NCBI GenBank assembly: GCA_004322015.1
Contig: SCQT01000102.1
Location: forward strand, 1 to 64,000
From: Chitinophagaceae bacterium
Lineage (GTDB): Bacteria > Bacteroidota > Bacteroidia > Chitinophagales > Chitinophagaceae
DNA: 64,000 nucleotides
Reading direction: 5' to 3'
Shown here: positions 43,235 through 51,418 of the stretch, piece by piece
Numbering within the stretch: the stretch's first letter is position 1
Layout: every line of letters starts with the position of its first letter
Notes under the pieces: model-generated
Database searches by the model: none
What the model saw: only the letters and a program-made list of their open reading frames with translations
What the model was told of the DNA's origin: nothing
Made by a program: the position numbers and the translations under genes

Positions 43235-44992
43235 ATGGGTGAGGATACAAACCCGGAAAAACCTATTCACGATTCACGATTCACAATTCATGATTCGCGA
43301 TTCACGATTTACGCTTTACGCTTCACGCTTCACGATTTACCCTTCACCATTTACCGACCACTTCTTCCGAAACTTCAGGCATGCTTCTGCTTACTGCTTA
43401 CTGCCTCCTGCTTACTGCTTACTGCCACTGCTTCCCCTGCCCAACAACCCGTTTACATTCCTCCCACCGGCAAAGTATTCTCTCATCCCGCTGACTCGGT
43501 AGGTATCTTTGGGGATATGACGAATGACGGCAACCTGGGTTCTGCTCCCGGTTCAGTGATTAATTTTTATGGGAAAAGTTGGGAAAATGCGTCCACGGCA
43601 TTGCTTCCGGGTGTAACAGGCGCTGCAGGCTCTCCGGGCGGGCAGTTTCGTTTTTTGGGGTTGCAGTCGCAAAACCTTTTTGCAGGATATAATTTTAATG
43701 CTAAAACGGGTCCTTCTTTTCCCAATTTATCGGTCGAAAATAAATCCGGTGTCTGGCTGCAGGATTTGAATGACCTGCACGTCCGGAATAACCTGAATTT
43801 CAATAAAGGATATCTTTATCTGAATGGTTGGAATACACTGGTGGGTCAATCTGTAACAGGCTATTCAGATAAAGGTTTCGTAGTGACCGGCAGCGGTATC
43901 GGAGGCGGGAGCCTTTATCGGGAACCGCCGCAGAATGACACACTGATGACTTTTCCGGTAGGTACGGATCCGGAAAGCTATTCACCTTTTGCCATGCAAT
44001 CAGCCACGCCTTTCAGGGGTATGGTGGGCGCCACGGTTTTTGATAATGTATATCTGCATGCCACTTCAGGCGGGATGCCTGACAGCGATTATGTAATGAA
44101 GTCCTGGCAAGTCACCTCAGGCGAGGGCTCTCCGCAGACGACCGTCCTGCTCCAACACCGGGAGGCGGATGAAGGTGTTCGCTTCGCTCCGTATCGCGAC
44201 AGCAGTTATGTTTCTCTCTACCGGGTGGACAACGGAGCCTGGGATATGGATCCTTTACCCCATAAGATATTTAATCCGGGTACGCTGACTACGGGGAAAC
44301 AATATAATGATGTCTGGATGAATAACAGGCATTTCCCCGCAGGCCTGCCTCATCAAAATACCGGAACGAACAGAGACTCCGTGAACTGGTTAACAGTTTC
44401 CACTACCGCCTATAGCAATACGACATGCCCCGTAGCTGATTTCAGATTATGGGTGGCGCAGCGGTACAATTATAAATGGGTACAATTGTTCTGGAGAACT
44501 TTACGTGAACTGAACGTGATGCAGTATGAAGTGCAGAAGCGGGTGGACACCTCAGAGAATTTTCACACGATTGCCACCATACCGGCGAAGAATGTCAACG
44601 GCTTTAGCGATCACCTGCTGTATTACTATGATGCAGACAGCGCCATTTATGACGGAACGGTATATTACAGGCTGAAAATGACGAGCTCCAGCGGTTGTGT
44701 GGTTTACACCAATGTGCAGAAGGTAATATGGGGTATTTATGTTCAGGTATGGCCTGATCCAAGCCCCGGCCCGACGAATATCCACGTCTATGGTGTAAAA
44801 CATGATTTGATGATGCAGGTGATAAATACGCTGGGGCAGATCCTTGGGACTTACACCATTCCACCCAATACGGATTATATGATAGATCTGAGCAAATTGC
44901 CTGATGCCATTTACCAACTCTATTTCCGGGATCCCAAACAAAACGGTAAGATCGTAGCATCGGTTAAGGTAGTGAAGATAACGGTGAGATGA
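43235..44992 (+). CDS. secreted protein with T9SS type A-like C-terminal domain; N-terminus built on heptamer repeats
   Basis: The C-terminal 80 residues (VWPDPSPGPTNIHVYG, then INTLGQILGTYTIP and IDLSKLPDAIYQLYF) match the T9SS sorting-domain pattern, so the product should cross the outer membrane by that route. The body is beta-rich and begins VYIPPTGKVFSHPADSVGIF. The signal-peptide core (CFCLLLTASCLLLTATASPAQ) is encoded by CTGCTTA heptamers. Upstream, 43265-43355 is a second heptamer array read in frame as HDSRFTI-type repeats. ATG 43235 is the nearest in-frame ATG and gives 585 aa with a very long n-region. ATG 43214 is an alternative; the frame is open to 42968. The native start may have been displaced by repeat growth. 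Confidence 0.68.
   Translation: MGEDTNPEKPIHDSRFTIHDSRFTIYALRFTLHDLPFTIYRPLLPKLQACFCLLLTASCLLLTATASPAQQPVYIPPTGKVFSHPADSVGIFGDMTNDGNLGSAPGSVINFYGKSWENASTALLPGVTGAAGSPGGQFRFLGLQSQNLFAGYNFNAKTGPSFPNLSVENKSGVWLQDLNDLHVRNNLNFNKGYLYLNGWNTLVGQSVTGYSDKGFVVTGSGIGGGSLYREPPQNDTLMTFPVGTDPESYSPFAMQSATPFRGMVGATVFDNVYLHATSGGMPDSDYVMKSWQVTSGEGSPQTTVLLQHREADEGVRFAPYRDSSYVSLYRVDNGAWDMDPLPHKIFNPGTLTTGKQYNDVWMNNRHFPAGLPHQNTGTNRDSVNWLTVSTTAYSNTTCPVADFRLWVAQRYNYKWVQLFWRTLRELNVMQYEVQKRVDTSENFHTIATIPAKNVNGFSDHLLYYYDADSAIYDGTVYYRLKMTSSSGCVVYTNVQKVIWGIYVQVWPDPSPGPTNIHVYGVKHDLMMQVINTLGQILGTYTIPPNTDYMIDLSKLPDAIYQLYFRDPKQNGKIVASVKVVKITVR
43265..43355 (+). repeat. heptanucleotide array (ATTCACG), 13 units
   Basis: Thirteen units in exact 7-bp phase: ATTCACG twice, ATTCACA, ATTCATG, ATTCGCG, ATTCACG, ATTTACG, CTTTACG, CTTCACG twice, ATTTACC, CTTCACC, ATTTACC. 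The same word ATTCACG forms the array at 48408-48449 behind lysC. It lies inside the open frame of the cargo gene. Confidence 0.88.
43380..43428 (+). repeat. heptanucleotide array (CTGCTTA) encoding a signal-peptide core
   Basis: Seven units: CATGCTT, CTGCTTA twice, CTGCCTC, CTGCTTA twice, CTGCCAC. Because 7 is not a multiple of 3, three units are read in three frames and yield a 7-residue hydrophobic repeat (LLLTASC-like). The phase differs from the ATTCACG array upstream. Confidence 0.85.
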
Positions 44993-44993
44993 G

Positions 44994-45137
44994 GGGTTTC
45001 ATTGTTTGGGGTTTCGGGTTTTGAGTTTGAGGTTTTTTGAAACTGTTCTGGGACTATTCTGGAACCATCCTGGAACCATCCTGAAACCATTCTGAAACTA
45101 TTTTGGAACTATTCTGGAACTATTCTGAAACTTTAAT
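44994..45137 (-). repeat. composite 11-bp array, copy 2 (inverted relative to 5512-5616)
   Basis: A GGGTTTCGGG-type block (about 44994-45035) is followed by nine 11-bp units from 45039: GAAACTGTTCT, GGGACTATTCT, GGAACCATCCT twice, GAAACCATTCT, GAAACTATTTT, GGAACTATTCT twice, GAAACTTTAAT. Reverse-complemented, both blocks appear in the same order as the copy after ribBA. It begins immediately after the stop of the cargo gene and ends 16 nt before the guaA promoter element. Confidence 0.8.
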
Positions 45138-45152
45138 AACAATTTTACATTG

Positions 45153-45160
45153 TACTTTTG
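45153..45160 (+). promoter_or_regulatory. TAnnTTTG -7 element touching the guaA start
   Basis: TACTTTTG ends 6 nt before the guaA ATG at 45167, predicting a leaderless or near-leaderless transcript. Confidence 0.55.
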
Positions 45161-45166
45161 CCTCTC

Positions 45167-46702
45167 ATGGCAGAGAAAATACTCATCATTGACTTCGGCT
45201 CGCAATATACCCAGCTTATTGCCCGTAAAGTAAGAGAATGTAATGTCTATTGTGAAATACACCCTTGTACAAAACCTATCGCACCTGATGATGCAGTCAG
45301 GGGCGTCATTCTGTCCGGCAGTCCTTTTTCCGTGAATGATCCTGAGGCGCCTAAGCCTGATTTCAGGGTCTTTGCAAAAAAGGTTCCTGTGCTGGGAGTG
45401 TGTTATGGCGCTCAACTGATAGCGCAGGAATTGGGTGGAGAAGTGGCGAAGAGCCGTCACAGAGAATACGGGAGAGCTATCCTGAAACATCAGGATCAGG
45501 AGCCATTGTTAGATCATGTGTCTCCTAAGAGCCAGGTGTGGATGAGCCATGCGGATACTATTGTTCGACTGCCGGAAAATTGCAAGGTAGTGGCAAACAC
45601 CGATGATATCCCTGTAGCAGCTTTTAAATGTGAGGAGGATGCATTAGAGTCTGTTTACGGATTACAGTTCCATCCCGAAGTGTATCATTCTACGGAAGGT
45701 TTGCAAATACTCAGGAACTTTTTAATCAATATCTGTCATTGTTTGCAGGATTGGACCCCTGCGGCGTTTGTTCATGAAACAGTCAATCATATTCAAAAGG
45801 AGGTGGGAAACCAACAGGTGATCATGGCATTGAGCGGCGGGGTGGATTCTACGGTGGCGGCTACTTTGATTCATCAGGCCATTGGTAAAAATCTTCATGG
45901 CGTGTTTGTGGATAATGGATTGCTGCGCAAAGATGAGTTTGATCAGGTATTAAATTCTTATCATGCTATCGGGTTAAACGTGACAGGCGTGGATGCCGGA
46001 GAACGTTTTTATGCGGCATTGAAAGGCATCATAAACCCGGAACAAAAGCGAAAAATTATTGGCGGCCTGTTTATAGATATTTTTCAGGAGCAGGCCGGTA
46101 AAATTCCGGGAGTTTCTTTCTTAGGACAGGGAACCATTTACCCGGATGTGATAGAATCTGTTTCCGTGAATGGCCCTTCAGCTACCATTAAATCACATCA
46201 TAACGTAGGCGGATTACCTGAAAAGATGCATTTGAAATTAATAGAGCCATTACGCTTTTTATTTAAAGACGAAGTCAGAAAAATAGGGAAGGAGATCGGG
46301 ATTGAGGACAATTTTCTGCATCGTCACCCTTTCCCCGGGCCCGGCCTGGGCATTCGTATATTGGGCGAAGTGACCGCTGAAAAAGTGGCGCTTTTGCAAA
46401 ATGCAGATGCCATTTATATTCAATCTTTAAAAGACGCCGGTTTATATGATCAGGTATGGCAGGCAGGGACTATTTTGTTGCCGGTGCAAAGTGTAGGCGT
46501 AATGGGAGACGAACGGACCTATGAATACACGGCCGCTTTGAGGGCAGTCACTTCTACTGACGGCATGACCGCAGACTGGGCGCATCTTCCTTATGATTTT
46601 TTAGCTAAAGTTTCTAATGACATCATTAATAAAGTCAAAGGGATTAACCGGGTAGTATACGATATCAGTTCAAAACCTCCGTCCACTATTGAATGGGAAT
46701 AA
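45167..46702 (+). CDS. guaA: GMP synthase (glutamine-hydrolysing)
   Basis: Converts XMP to GMP. The 511-aa protein has the class I amidotransferase domain with nucleophile motif GVCYGAQL and FHPEVYHS (His/Glu), the ATP pyrophosphatase loop LSGGVDST, and the C-terminal dimerisation domain ending in [13 protein letters not shown]. The start is ATG 45167 ([20 protein letters not shown]); an in-frame TTG at 45158 lies inside the promoter element. An 11-bp repeat array sits directly upstream of the promoter. Confidence 0.97.
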   Translation: MAEKILIIDFGSQYTQLIARKVRECNVYCEIHPCTKPIAPDDAVRGVILSGSPFSVNDPEAPKPDFRVFAKKVPVLGVCYGAQLIAQELGGEVAKSRHREYGRAILKHQDQEPLLDHVSPKSQVWMSHADTIVRLPENCKVVANTDDIPVAAFKCEEDALESVYGLQFHPEVYHSTEGLQILRNFLINICHCLQDWTPAAFVHETVNHIQKEVGNQQVIMALSGGVDSTVAATLIHQAIGKNLHGVFVDNGLLRKDEFDQVLNSYHAIGLNVTGVDAGERFYAALKGIINPEQKRKIIGGLFIDIFQEQAGKIPGVSFLGQGTIYPDVIESVSVNGPSATIKSHHNVGGLPEKMHLKLIEPLRFLFKDEVRKIGKEIGIEDNFLHRHPFPGPGLGIRILGEVTAEKVALLQNADAIYIQSLKDAGLYDQVWQAGTILLPVQSVGVMGDERTYEYTAALRAVTSTDGMTADWAHLPYDFLAKVSNDIINKVKGINRVVYDISSKPPSTIEWE

Positions 46703-46714
46703 TTTTTGCAAGTG

Positions 46715-48049
46715 ATGAAAAACATGAAACGAACGGCTGCTTCTCTTTTGCTCTTGACAGGAATGGGACTGTTATTTTCCTCCTGCTTTTTATTCAGGAA
46801 GGCTGCTACGCCCCCCCCTTCTCCCCATCAGGAGATTCCCCGTGCTTCACTTCCCCCTAAAGTGACGCCTCCGCCTTCTCAAAAAACAGTTCCTCCGCCA
46901 TTTGGGGTGTCTGCATTTGCGAAAAAGATCTACAAACCCGTTTACAATGTAGTACTATTCACACCCCTCGACATAGATCAGGTGGTTTCTGACACAGGAT
47001 TTTCTGTAAGCAACCGGACTCCGCTTCCGCCTGCCTCGCTGGCAGGACTGGAATTTTATGAAGGCGCTTTACTGGCTATGGACAGTTTGCAGGATGAGGG
47101 AATTTCCATAAAGCTCACTGTGTATGATACCAAATCGCTATCCAAACCGTTAGCCGGTATTTTAAGAAGCAATGAATTAGATTCTGCCGATTTAATGATA
47201 GGTGATGTGAACAGCAGAGAACTGCAAGAGATCGGCAGTTTGGCGAAAGCAAAACAAATCAATTTTATATCTGCTATTTATCCGAATGATGCGGGCATTA
47301 CCGGGAATCCTTTTCTTACTATCATGAATAGCACGCTCTCTGTTCACTGTCATGCGATCCAGAATTTCGTGCAACAGAAATTCGGCGATAAAAATATCCT
47401 GGTGATTTATCAGGATAATGCACAGGAAAAGCAGAACTTAACGTATATGCAACAGGCATACAGGGAAATGAATTATAATTTTAAATCACCGCTGCAACCG
47501 TTTGAATGGAGCAACAATACCACTGTGAATGACCTTTTGCCTCACCTGAAAAAAGATAAAAATAATGTGATCATTATTGCAACTTTATACCCGCAGGTAG
47601 CTCTGAGCATTATAGGGCAATTGATCCCATTGATGAAAACTTACATGATCAACGTGGTAGGAATGCCCACGTTGGACGGTAACCAGGATTTAAAGACAAA
47701 TGAATATTACGGCATTAATGTGTATTATTCTACTCCTTATCCCTATTATAATGCCGGAACGGATCCTGCTATCCGTAGTATGATGTGGCAGTTTTTCAAT
47801 AAATACCGGTCTCGTCCTTCAGATATAGCTTTAAAAGGAAATGAGATAATGTTCTATTTCGGGCATTTATTGCGTAAAGAAGGAGTTTATTTTAACTCTA
47901 ATATGAATGATCCGGGCGGGAAAATATATACTGCGTTTAATATCCAGCCGGTTTACAGGAATGATGGTATAAAGGAGCCTGATTATTTTGAGAACATGCG
48001 CTTATATTTCGTGCAGGTGAGGGACGGCAAATCGGTACCTGCAAATTAG
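46715..48049 (+). CDS. lipoprotein with periplasmic substrate-binding (LivK-like) fold
   Basis: The product (444 aa from ATG 46715) starts with a lipoprotein signal ending in LLFSSC (C24). A Pro-rich linker follows (TPPPSP, PPKVTPPPSQKTVPPP), partly encoded by a C8 run (46811-46818). The rest resembles type I periplasmic binding proteins: VVLFTPLDIDQVV, LEFYEGALLAMDSLQDEGI (typical of this fold), and a second lobe with NILVIYQDNAQEKQN. In Bacteroidota such proteins often occur without an ABC transporter and sometimes with LysM domains; none is seen here. The ligand is unknown. It follows guaA by 12 nt. Confidence 0.7.
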   Translation: MKNMKRTAASLLLLTGMGLLFSSCFLFRKAATPPPSPHQEIPRASLPPKVTPPPSQKTVPPPFGVSAFAKKIYKPVYNVVLFTPLDIDQVVSDTGFSVSNRTPLPPASLAGLEFYEGALLAMDSLQDEGISIKLTVYDTKSLSKPLAGILRSNELDSADLMIGDVNSRELQEIGSLAKAKQINFISAIYPNDAGITGNPFLTIMNSTLSVHCHAIQNFVQQKFGDKNILVIYQDNAQEKQNLTYMQQAYREMNYNFKSPLQPFEWSNNTTVNDLLPHLKKDKNNVIIIATLYPQVALSIIGQLIPLMKTYMINVVGMPTLDGNQDLKTNEYYGINVYYSTPYPYYNAGTDPAIRSMMWQFFNKYRSRPSDIALKGNEIMFYFGHLLRKEGVYFNSNMNDPGGKIYTAFNIQPVYRNDGIKEPDYFENMRLYFVQVRDGKSVPAN

Positions 48050-48117
48050 CATAAACAGCGAAAGATAAATGAAATAGTAAATGAATGCTAAAAGTTTACC
48101 CTGACTATTTACCATTC

Positions 48118-48217
48118 AATGTCGTTTAGATAAGGTTATGGAGAATGTTGGCGAGGACGCCAACATAAGCGTTTGCTGCGGTCGGCGTCCTCGCCGACCG
48201 GTTAACTAAACGACATT
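48118..48217. mobile_element. MITE-like element A (100 bp)
   Basis: The left end AATGTCGTTTAGATAA (48118-48133) and right end TTAACTAAACGACATT (48202-48217) are inverted repeats with one mismatch; the flanking TC/GA pair extends them to 18 bp. Inside are two hairpins, GTTGGCG-AGGA-CGCCAAC (48147-48164) and CGGTCGGCG-TCCT-CGCCGACCG (48179-48200). Their cores GGCGAGGACGCC and GGCGTCCTCGCC are themselves complementary. There is no ORF. It is flanked on both sides by heptamer words (ATTTACC, ATTC... and G-ATTTACC). No target duplication is obvious. Confidence 0.65.
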
Positions 48218-48236
48218 GATTTACCGTTCACGATTC

Positions 48237-48406
48237 AGTGTCGTTTAATTAAGGAGTTTAAGATTTAAAATTAACGATTTTTGGTCCGAAAGTTCGGATT
48301 CAGATGTACTCACCAGATCGAAAATCTTAAATCCTGCCTACAGGCAGGCGTTAATCGGTGTTCTTAAATCAAACTGAAATAGAAAATTCATTATCTAAAC
48401 GACATT
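48237..48406. mobile_element. MITE-like element B (170 bp)
   Basis: The left end AGTGTCGTTTAATTAA (48237-48252) is inverted against TTATCTAAACGACATT (48391-48406), 14 of 16 positions, the same termini as element A. The interior differs from A and holds the palindrome CCTGCCT-AC-AGGCAGG (48333-48348) and AT-rich inverted segments (TTAAGATTTAAA and AAAATCTTAAAT). There is no ORF. It is separated from A by 19 bp of heptamer words. Together they explain most of the gene-free stretch 48050-48437. Confidence 0.6.
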
Positions 48407-48407
48407 G

Positions 48408-48449
48408 ATTCACGATTCACGATTCGCGATTCACCATTCACGATTCCAG
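48408..48449 (-). repeat. heptanucleotide array (ATTCACG) overlapping the lysC stop
   Basis: Units ATTCACG twice, ATTCGCG, ATTCACC, ATTCACG, ATTCCAG run from the edge of element B into the lysC coding end. On the minus strand they read CGTGAAT, and the final codons GAA TCG TGA of lysC (Glu-Ser-stop) fall inside the last two units. Isolated in-phase words of the same family remain at 48107-48120 and 48219-48239. Confidence 0.8.
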
Positions 48450-49763
48450 TCCAAACACACCCTTATTTAATAATTGGAGCGCTTCTGTTTTCTGCGTTCC
48501 TTTTATCAGAATAGAAATGTTATGCCTGCTTCCTCCATAAGAGATCATTCGCAATGGGACGGGTTCCAGTGTTTCGAATATCTTTTTCAGGATCTCCGGG
48601 GTAGCTGCGATTTCATTCCCAACTAAGCTGATAATTGTTTGGTCGAAATCTATTTCAATGCTTCCGAATGGTTCCAGTTCGCTTTGAATTCCCTGCAGAT
48701 GTGCAATATCATCAATCGTGATAGATACGGCTACTTCCGAGGTGGTGATCATATCTATGGAAGTTTTGTACTTTTCAAATACCTCAAATATTTTTCTCAG
48801 GAAACCGTACGCCAACAACATGCGGCTTGATTTTATCTTGATAGCAGTGATGCCGTCTTTGGCAGCAATGGCTTTTACGCCGTTCCCGTCAGGAAGCTCA
48901 GTGATCACGGTTCCTTTGGCTTCAGGCTGTAAAGTGTTCAGCAATTTTACAGGGATGTTGAAATGTTGGGCAGGCCAGATGGAGGCAGGGTGCAGGATCT
49001 TGGCGCCAAAGTAAGCCAACTCAGCAGCCTCGTCAAAAGACAGTTGATGAATAGGCACGGTGTGTTGCACAATTCTCGGATCGTTATTATGCATACCGTC
49101 TATATCCGTCCATATCTGTATTTCAGTGGCATTGAGCGCTGCGCCGATTAATGAGGCAGTATAATCACTCCCCCCCCTTTTAAGATTATCCACTTCTCCT
49201 TTGGCATTTTTACAGATGTATCCCTGGGTAATAAAAAGTTTTTCTTTGGGATGCTGATTGAGCAAAGCCATCAGGCGTTTTTTGATCTTAGGTATTTCCG
49301 GCTCATTTTGTTCATCAATGCTCATGAAATCCAAAGCCGGGATCAAAGTGGATGGAATACCCTGTTCTTTTAAATAAACGCAAAACAATTTAGTGGACAG
49401 TAGTTCCCCCTGGGCGAGAATGTCTTTATTCAACGCTTCGCTGTATGATATTTTTAAAATGATATTTAAAAATTCAAAATGCTCATCAATAACGGCAAGT
49501 GCTTCTTTTCGCGCTTTTGGTGTTTTTACCAGCGCCTGATAAAATTGGTCATAGTGTTCGCGCAGCTTCCCGATCTGTGACTTTGCCGCATCTTTATGAC
49601 CTGAAGCTAAGGATTGACCGATCTCTACTAAAGAATTGGTTGTACCGGATAATGCGGATAAGATCACTAATTTGGTTTCATCTCCTGTGGCTGCCAACTT
49701 TGCCACTGAATGCATCCGTTCCGGTTTACCTACCGAGGTTCCGCCGAATTTTAAAATTTTCAT
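48438..49763 (-). CDS. lysC: aspartate kinase
   Basis: First enzyme of the aspartate pathway (Lys, Thr, Met). The 441-aa protein has the KFGGTSVG phosphate motif at the N-terminus, the kinase core with YDQFYQAL, LKRGGSDYTASLIGAAL and WTDIDGMHNNDPRI, and two C-terminal ACT domains (about 300-441; DMITTSEVAVSITIDD), so feedback control by an amino acid is likely. It is monofunctional, with no homoserine dehydrogenase domain. The Arg-Gly-Gly segment is encoded by a C8 run on the plus strand (49170-49177). Its stop codon lies in a heptamer array. Confidence 0.94.
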   Translation of the reverse strand: MKILKFGGTSVGKPERMHSVAKLAATGDETKLVILSALSGTTNSLVEIGQSLASGHKDAAKSQIGKLREHYDQFYQALVKTPKARKEALAVIDEHFEFLNIILKISYSEALNKDILAQGELLSTKLFCVYLKEQGIPSTLIPALDFMSIDEQNEPEIPKIKKRLMALLNQHPKEKLFITQGYICKNAKGEVDNLKRGGSDYTASLIGAALNATEIQIWTDIDGMHNNDPRIVQHTVPIHQLSFDEAAELAYFGAKILHPASIWPAQHFNIPVKLLNTLQPEAKGTVITELPDGNGVKAIAAKDGITAIKIKSSRMLLAYGFLRKIFEVFEKYKTSIDMITTSEVAVSITIDDIAHLQGIQSELEPFGSIEIDFDQTIISLVGNEIAATPEILKKIFETLEPVPLRMISYGGSRHNISILIKGTQKTEALQLLNKGVFGLES

Positions 49764-49862
49764 TTGAAGTTGAATATTTGATATTTGAGTGCTGATGTTT
49801 ATTCATGTTTGCCGACCGTTTCCAAAGCTTTATCCTGAAGCTTCCCGATTGCGAACCCCCGC

Positions 49863-50951
49863 TCATAACCTTACTGAAAATTCATTACCTACCTTTCTCA
49901 GATCATTGATTACGTTGTCCAATAAAGGAATGCCTTTTTCTCTGCGTTCAGCTTCCATTTCCCTTTCAGGGTCTCCGGGAATAAGTACTTTTTCATTCTT
50001 GTTTATAGGCTCCGCCTTCCTGAAACGGCGTATCCATTGATCTATATGCTGCAAATATTCTTCTCTTGGCCTGAAGCCGTCAACACGCAGGGCTCCGAAA
50101 AAATGTCCTATACCTTTGCCCGGCGGATTTTGAGGTAGCGGCAAAAAGCTGACAAATGGCGGCACCCAGGGTCCGTAATTGGCGCCGGATAATACTGCAG
50201 AGAAAATATCAACTACCGAGCCTAAGCAATAACCTTTGTGACTTCCGTGTGAGCGATCTGTCCCTAAAGGGAGCAGGGCCCCACCGCGTTTCTGTTCGTC
50301 AGGTTGTGTAGAGGTTTTTCCGTTTTTATCCTGTATCCATCCTTCAGGGGCCATTTTTCCTTCCCGTTGTAATATTTCCAGCTTACCATTTGCGACTGTA
50401 GTCGTGGCGAAATCCGCCACAAATGGAGGTTCTTCTCCTGCAGGAATAGCTACAGCAATAGGATTGGTGCCCAACATCCTTTCTTTGGCAAAGGTGGGTG
50501 TAACCAGCGGACTCGCATTTGTCATGGCCATACCGATCATGTCATGTTCTAAAGCCAGCATGGCATGATAACCGGCAATACCGAAATGATTGGAATGACG
50601 CACGCTGACCCATCCGCTACCGCAATTTTCTGCTTTTGAAATAGCTATTTGCATTGCTTTTGGCGCTACTACCAATCCGAGCCCTGAATCTCCGTCCATA
50701 GTAGCAGTAGAGGGCGTTTCATGCACTATTTTAACCTCCGGCCGGGTATTGATACGACCTGCTTTCCATAAACGTACATATCCCGAAAGCCGTGCCACCC
50801 CATGTGAGTCTATTCCTCTCAGGTCTGCAGATAACAATACCTGTGTGGCCAGCATAGCGTCCTCCCCGGGCAAATCCAGGGCAAGAAAAACTTTTTCTGT
50901 AAAGTCATGTAATTGCCTGTAAGGTAATACAGTGGTGATAAGTTCGCTCAT
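49863..50951 (-). CDS. Ldh-family (malate/L-lactate dehydrogenase type) NAD(P)-dependent oxidoreductase
   Basis: The 362-aa protein belongs to the YlbC/YiaK/ComC group of 2-hydroxy-acid or imino-acid oxidoreductases with an unusual NAD-binding fold. Characteristic segments are DLRGIDSHGVARLSGYV, VSVRHSNHFGIAGYHAML (catalytic His), MAMTNASPLVTPTFAKERML, GTNPIAVAIPAG and GSHKGYCLGSVVDIFSAVLSGA. The substrate (malate, sulfolactate, ureidoglycolate, etc.) cannot be told from sequence. It lies upstream of lysC on the same strand. Confidence 0.86.
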   Translation of the reverse strand: MSELITTVLPYRQLHDFTEKVFLALDLPGEDAMLATQVLLSADLRGIDSHGVARLSGYVRLWKAGRINTRPEVKIVHETPSTATMDGDSGLGLVVAPKAMQIAISKAENCGSGWVSVRHSNHFGIAGYHAMLALEHDMIGMAMTNASPLVTPTFAKERMLGTNPIAVAIPAGEEPPFVADFATTTVANGKLEILQREGKMAPEGWIQDKNGKTSTQPDEQKRGGALLPLGTDRSHGSHKGYCLGSVVDIFSAVLSGANYGPWVPPFVSFLPLPQNPPGKGIGHFFGALRVDGFRPREEYLQHIDQWIRRFRKAEPINKNEKVLIPGDPEREMEAERREKGIPLLDNVINDLRKVGNEFSVRL

Positions 50952-50981
50952 GAACAGGTAGTCAATTTTAATGAATAAAGC

Positions 50982-51299
50982 TTATGCCTGTGCGGCCGGC
51001 CCCCCGAAATTCATGGGAATATTGACAGGCTCCTGGTCCTGTATGGGACCATTCATGGATTCATATTTCTTGATGTTATCCGTTAAAGCTTTCATGAAAC
51101 GTTTCGCATGCTGCGGAGTCAATATAATGCGGGATTTCACTTTGGCTTTGGGTATTCCCGGCATTACATTCACAAAATCCACCACGAATTCTGCATTGGA
51201 ATGGGTGATAATGGCTAAATTGGCATAAATCCCTTCGGCCATTTCTTCACTTAGCTCAATGTTCAATTGGTGCGGGTCATTATTTTTCTTTTCCTCCAT
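50982..51299 (-). CDS. DUF3467 family protein
   Basis: The 105-aa protein (start MEEKKNNDPHQLNIELSEEM, ATG 51299) matches DUF3467: AEGIYANLAIITHSNAEFVV, then DFVNVMPGIPKAKVKSRIIL, then TPQHAKRFMKALTDNI. The C-terminus is Pro/Gly/Ala-rich and variable. The molecular role of the family is unknown. It is followed 30 nt later by the Ldh-type gene on the same strand. The minus-strand TACCTTTG at 51337-51344 is a good promoter candidate. Confidence 0.85.
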   Translation of the reverse strand: MEEKKNNDPHQLNIELSEEMAEGIYANLAIITHSNAEFVVDFVNVMPGIPKAKVKSRIILTPQHAKRFMKALTDNIKKYESMNGPIQDQEPVNIPMNFGGPAAQA

Positions 51300-51336
51300 G
51301 ATAAAACGTTGATTCAGTTTTGCTGAATTCAAGCCA

Positions 51337-51344
51337 CAAAGGTA
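51337..51344 (-). promoter_or_regulatory. TAnnTTTG -7 element of the DUF3467 gene
   Basis: CAAAGGTA on the plus strand reads TACCTTTG on the minus strand, 37 nt upstream of the start codon. Confidence 0.5.
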
Positions 51345-51418
51345 GTGGACTTTCCATGTTTTTAAAACTCAGGACAAAAAATAAAACTGATTTCGTATTT
51401 TTAGAAAAAATTAAGCCC

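Noticed and set aside
45098-45490. 130-aa minus-strand ORF over guaA
   Set aside because: Antisense to guaA and its repeat array; no family features.
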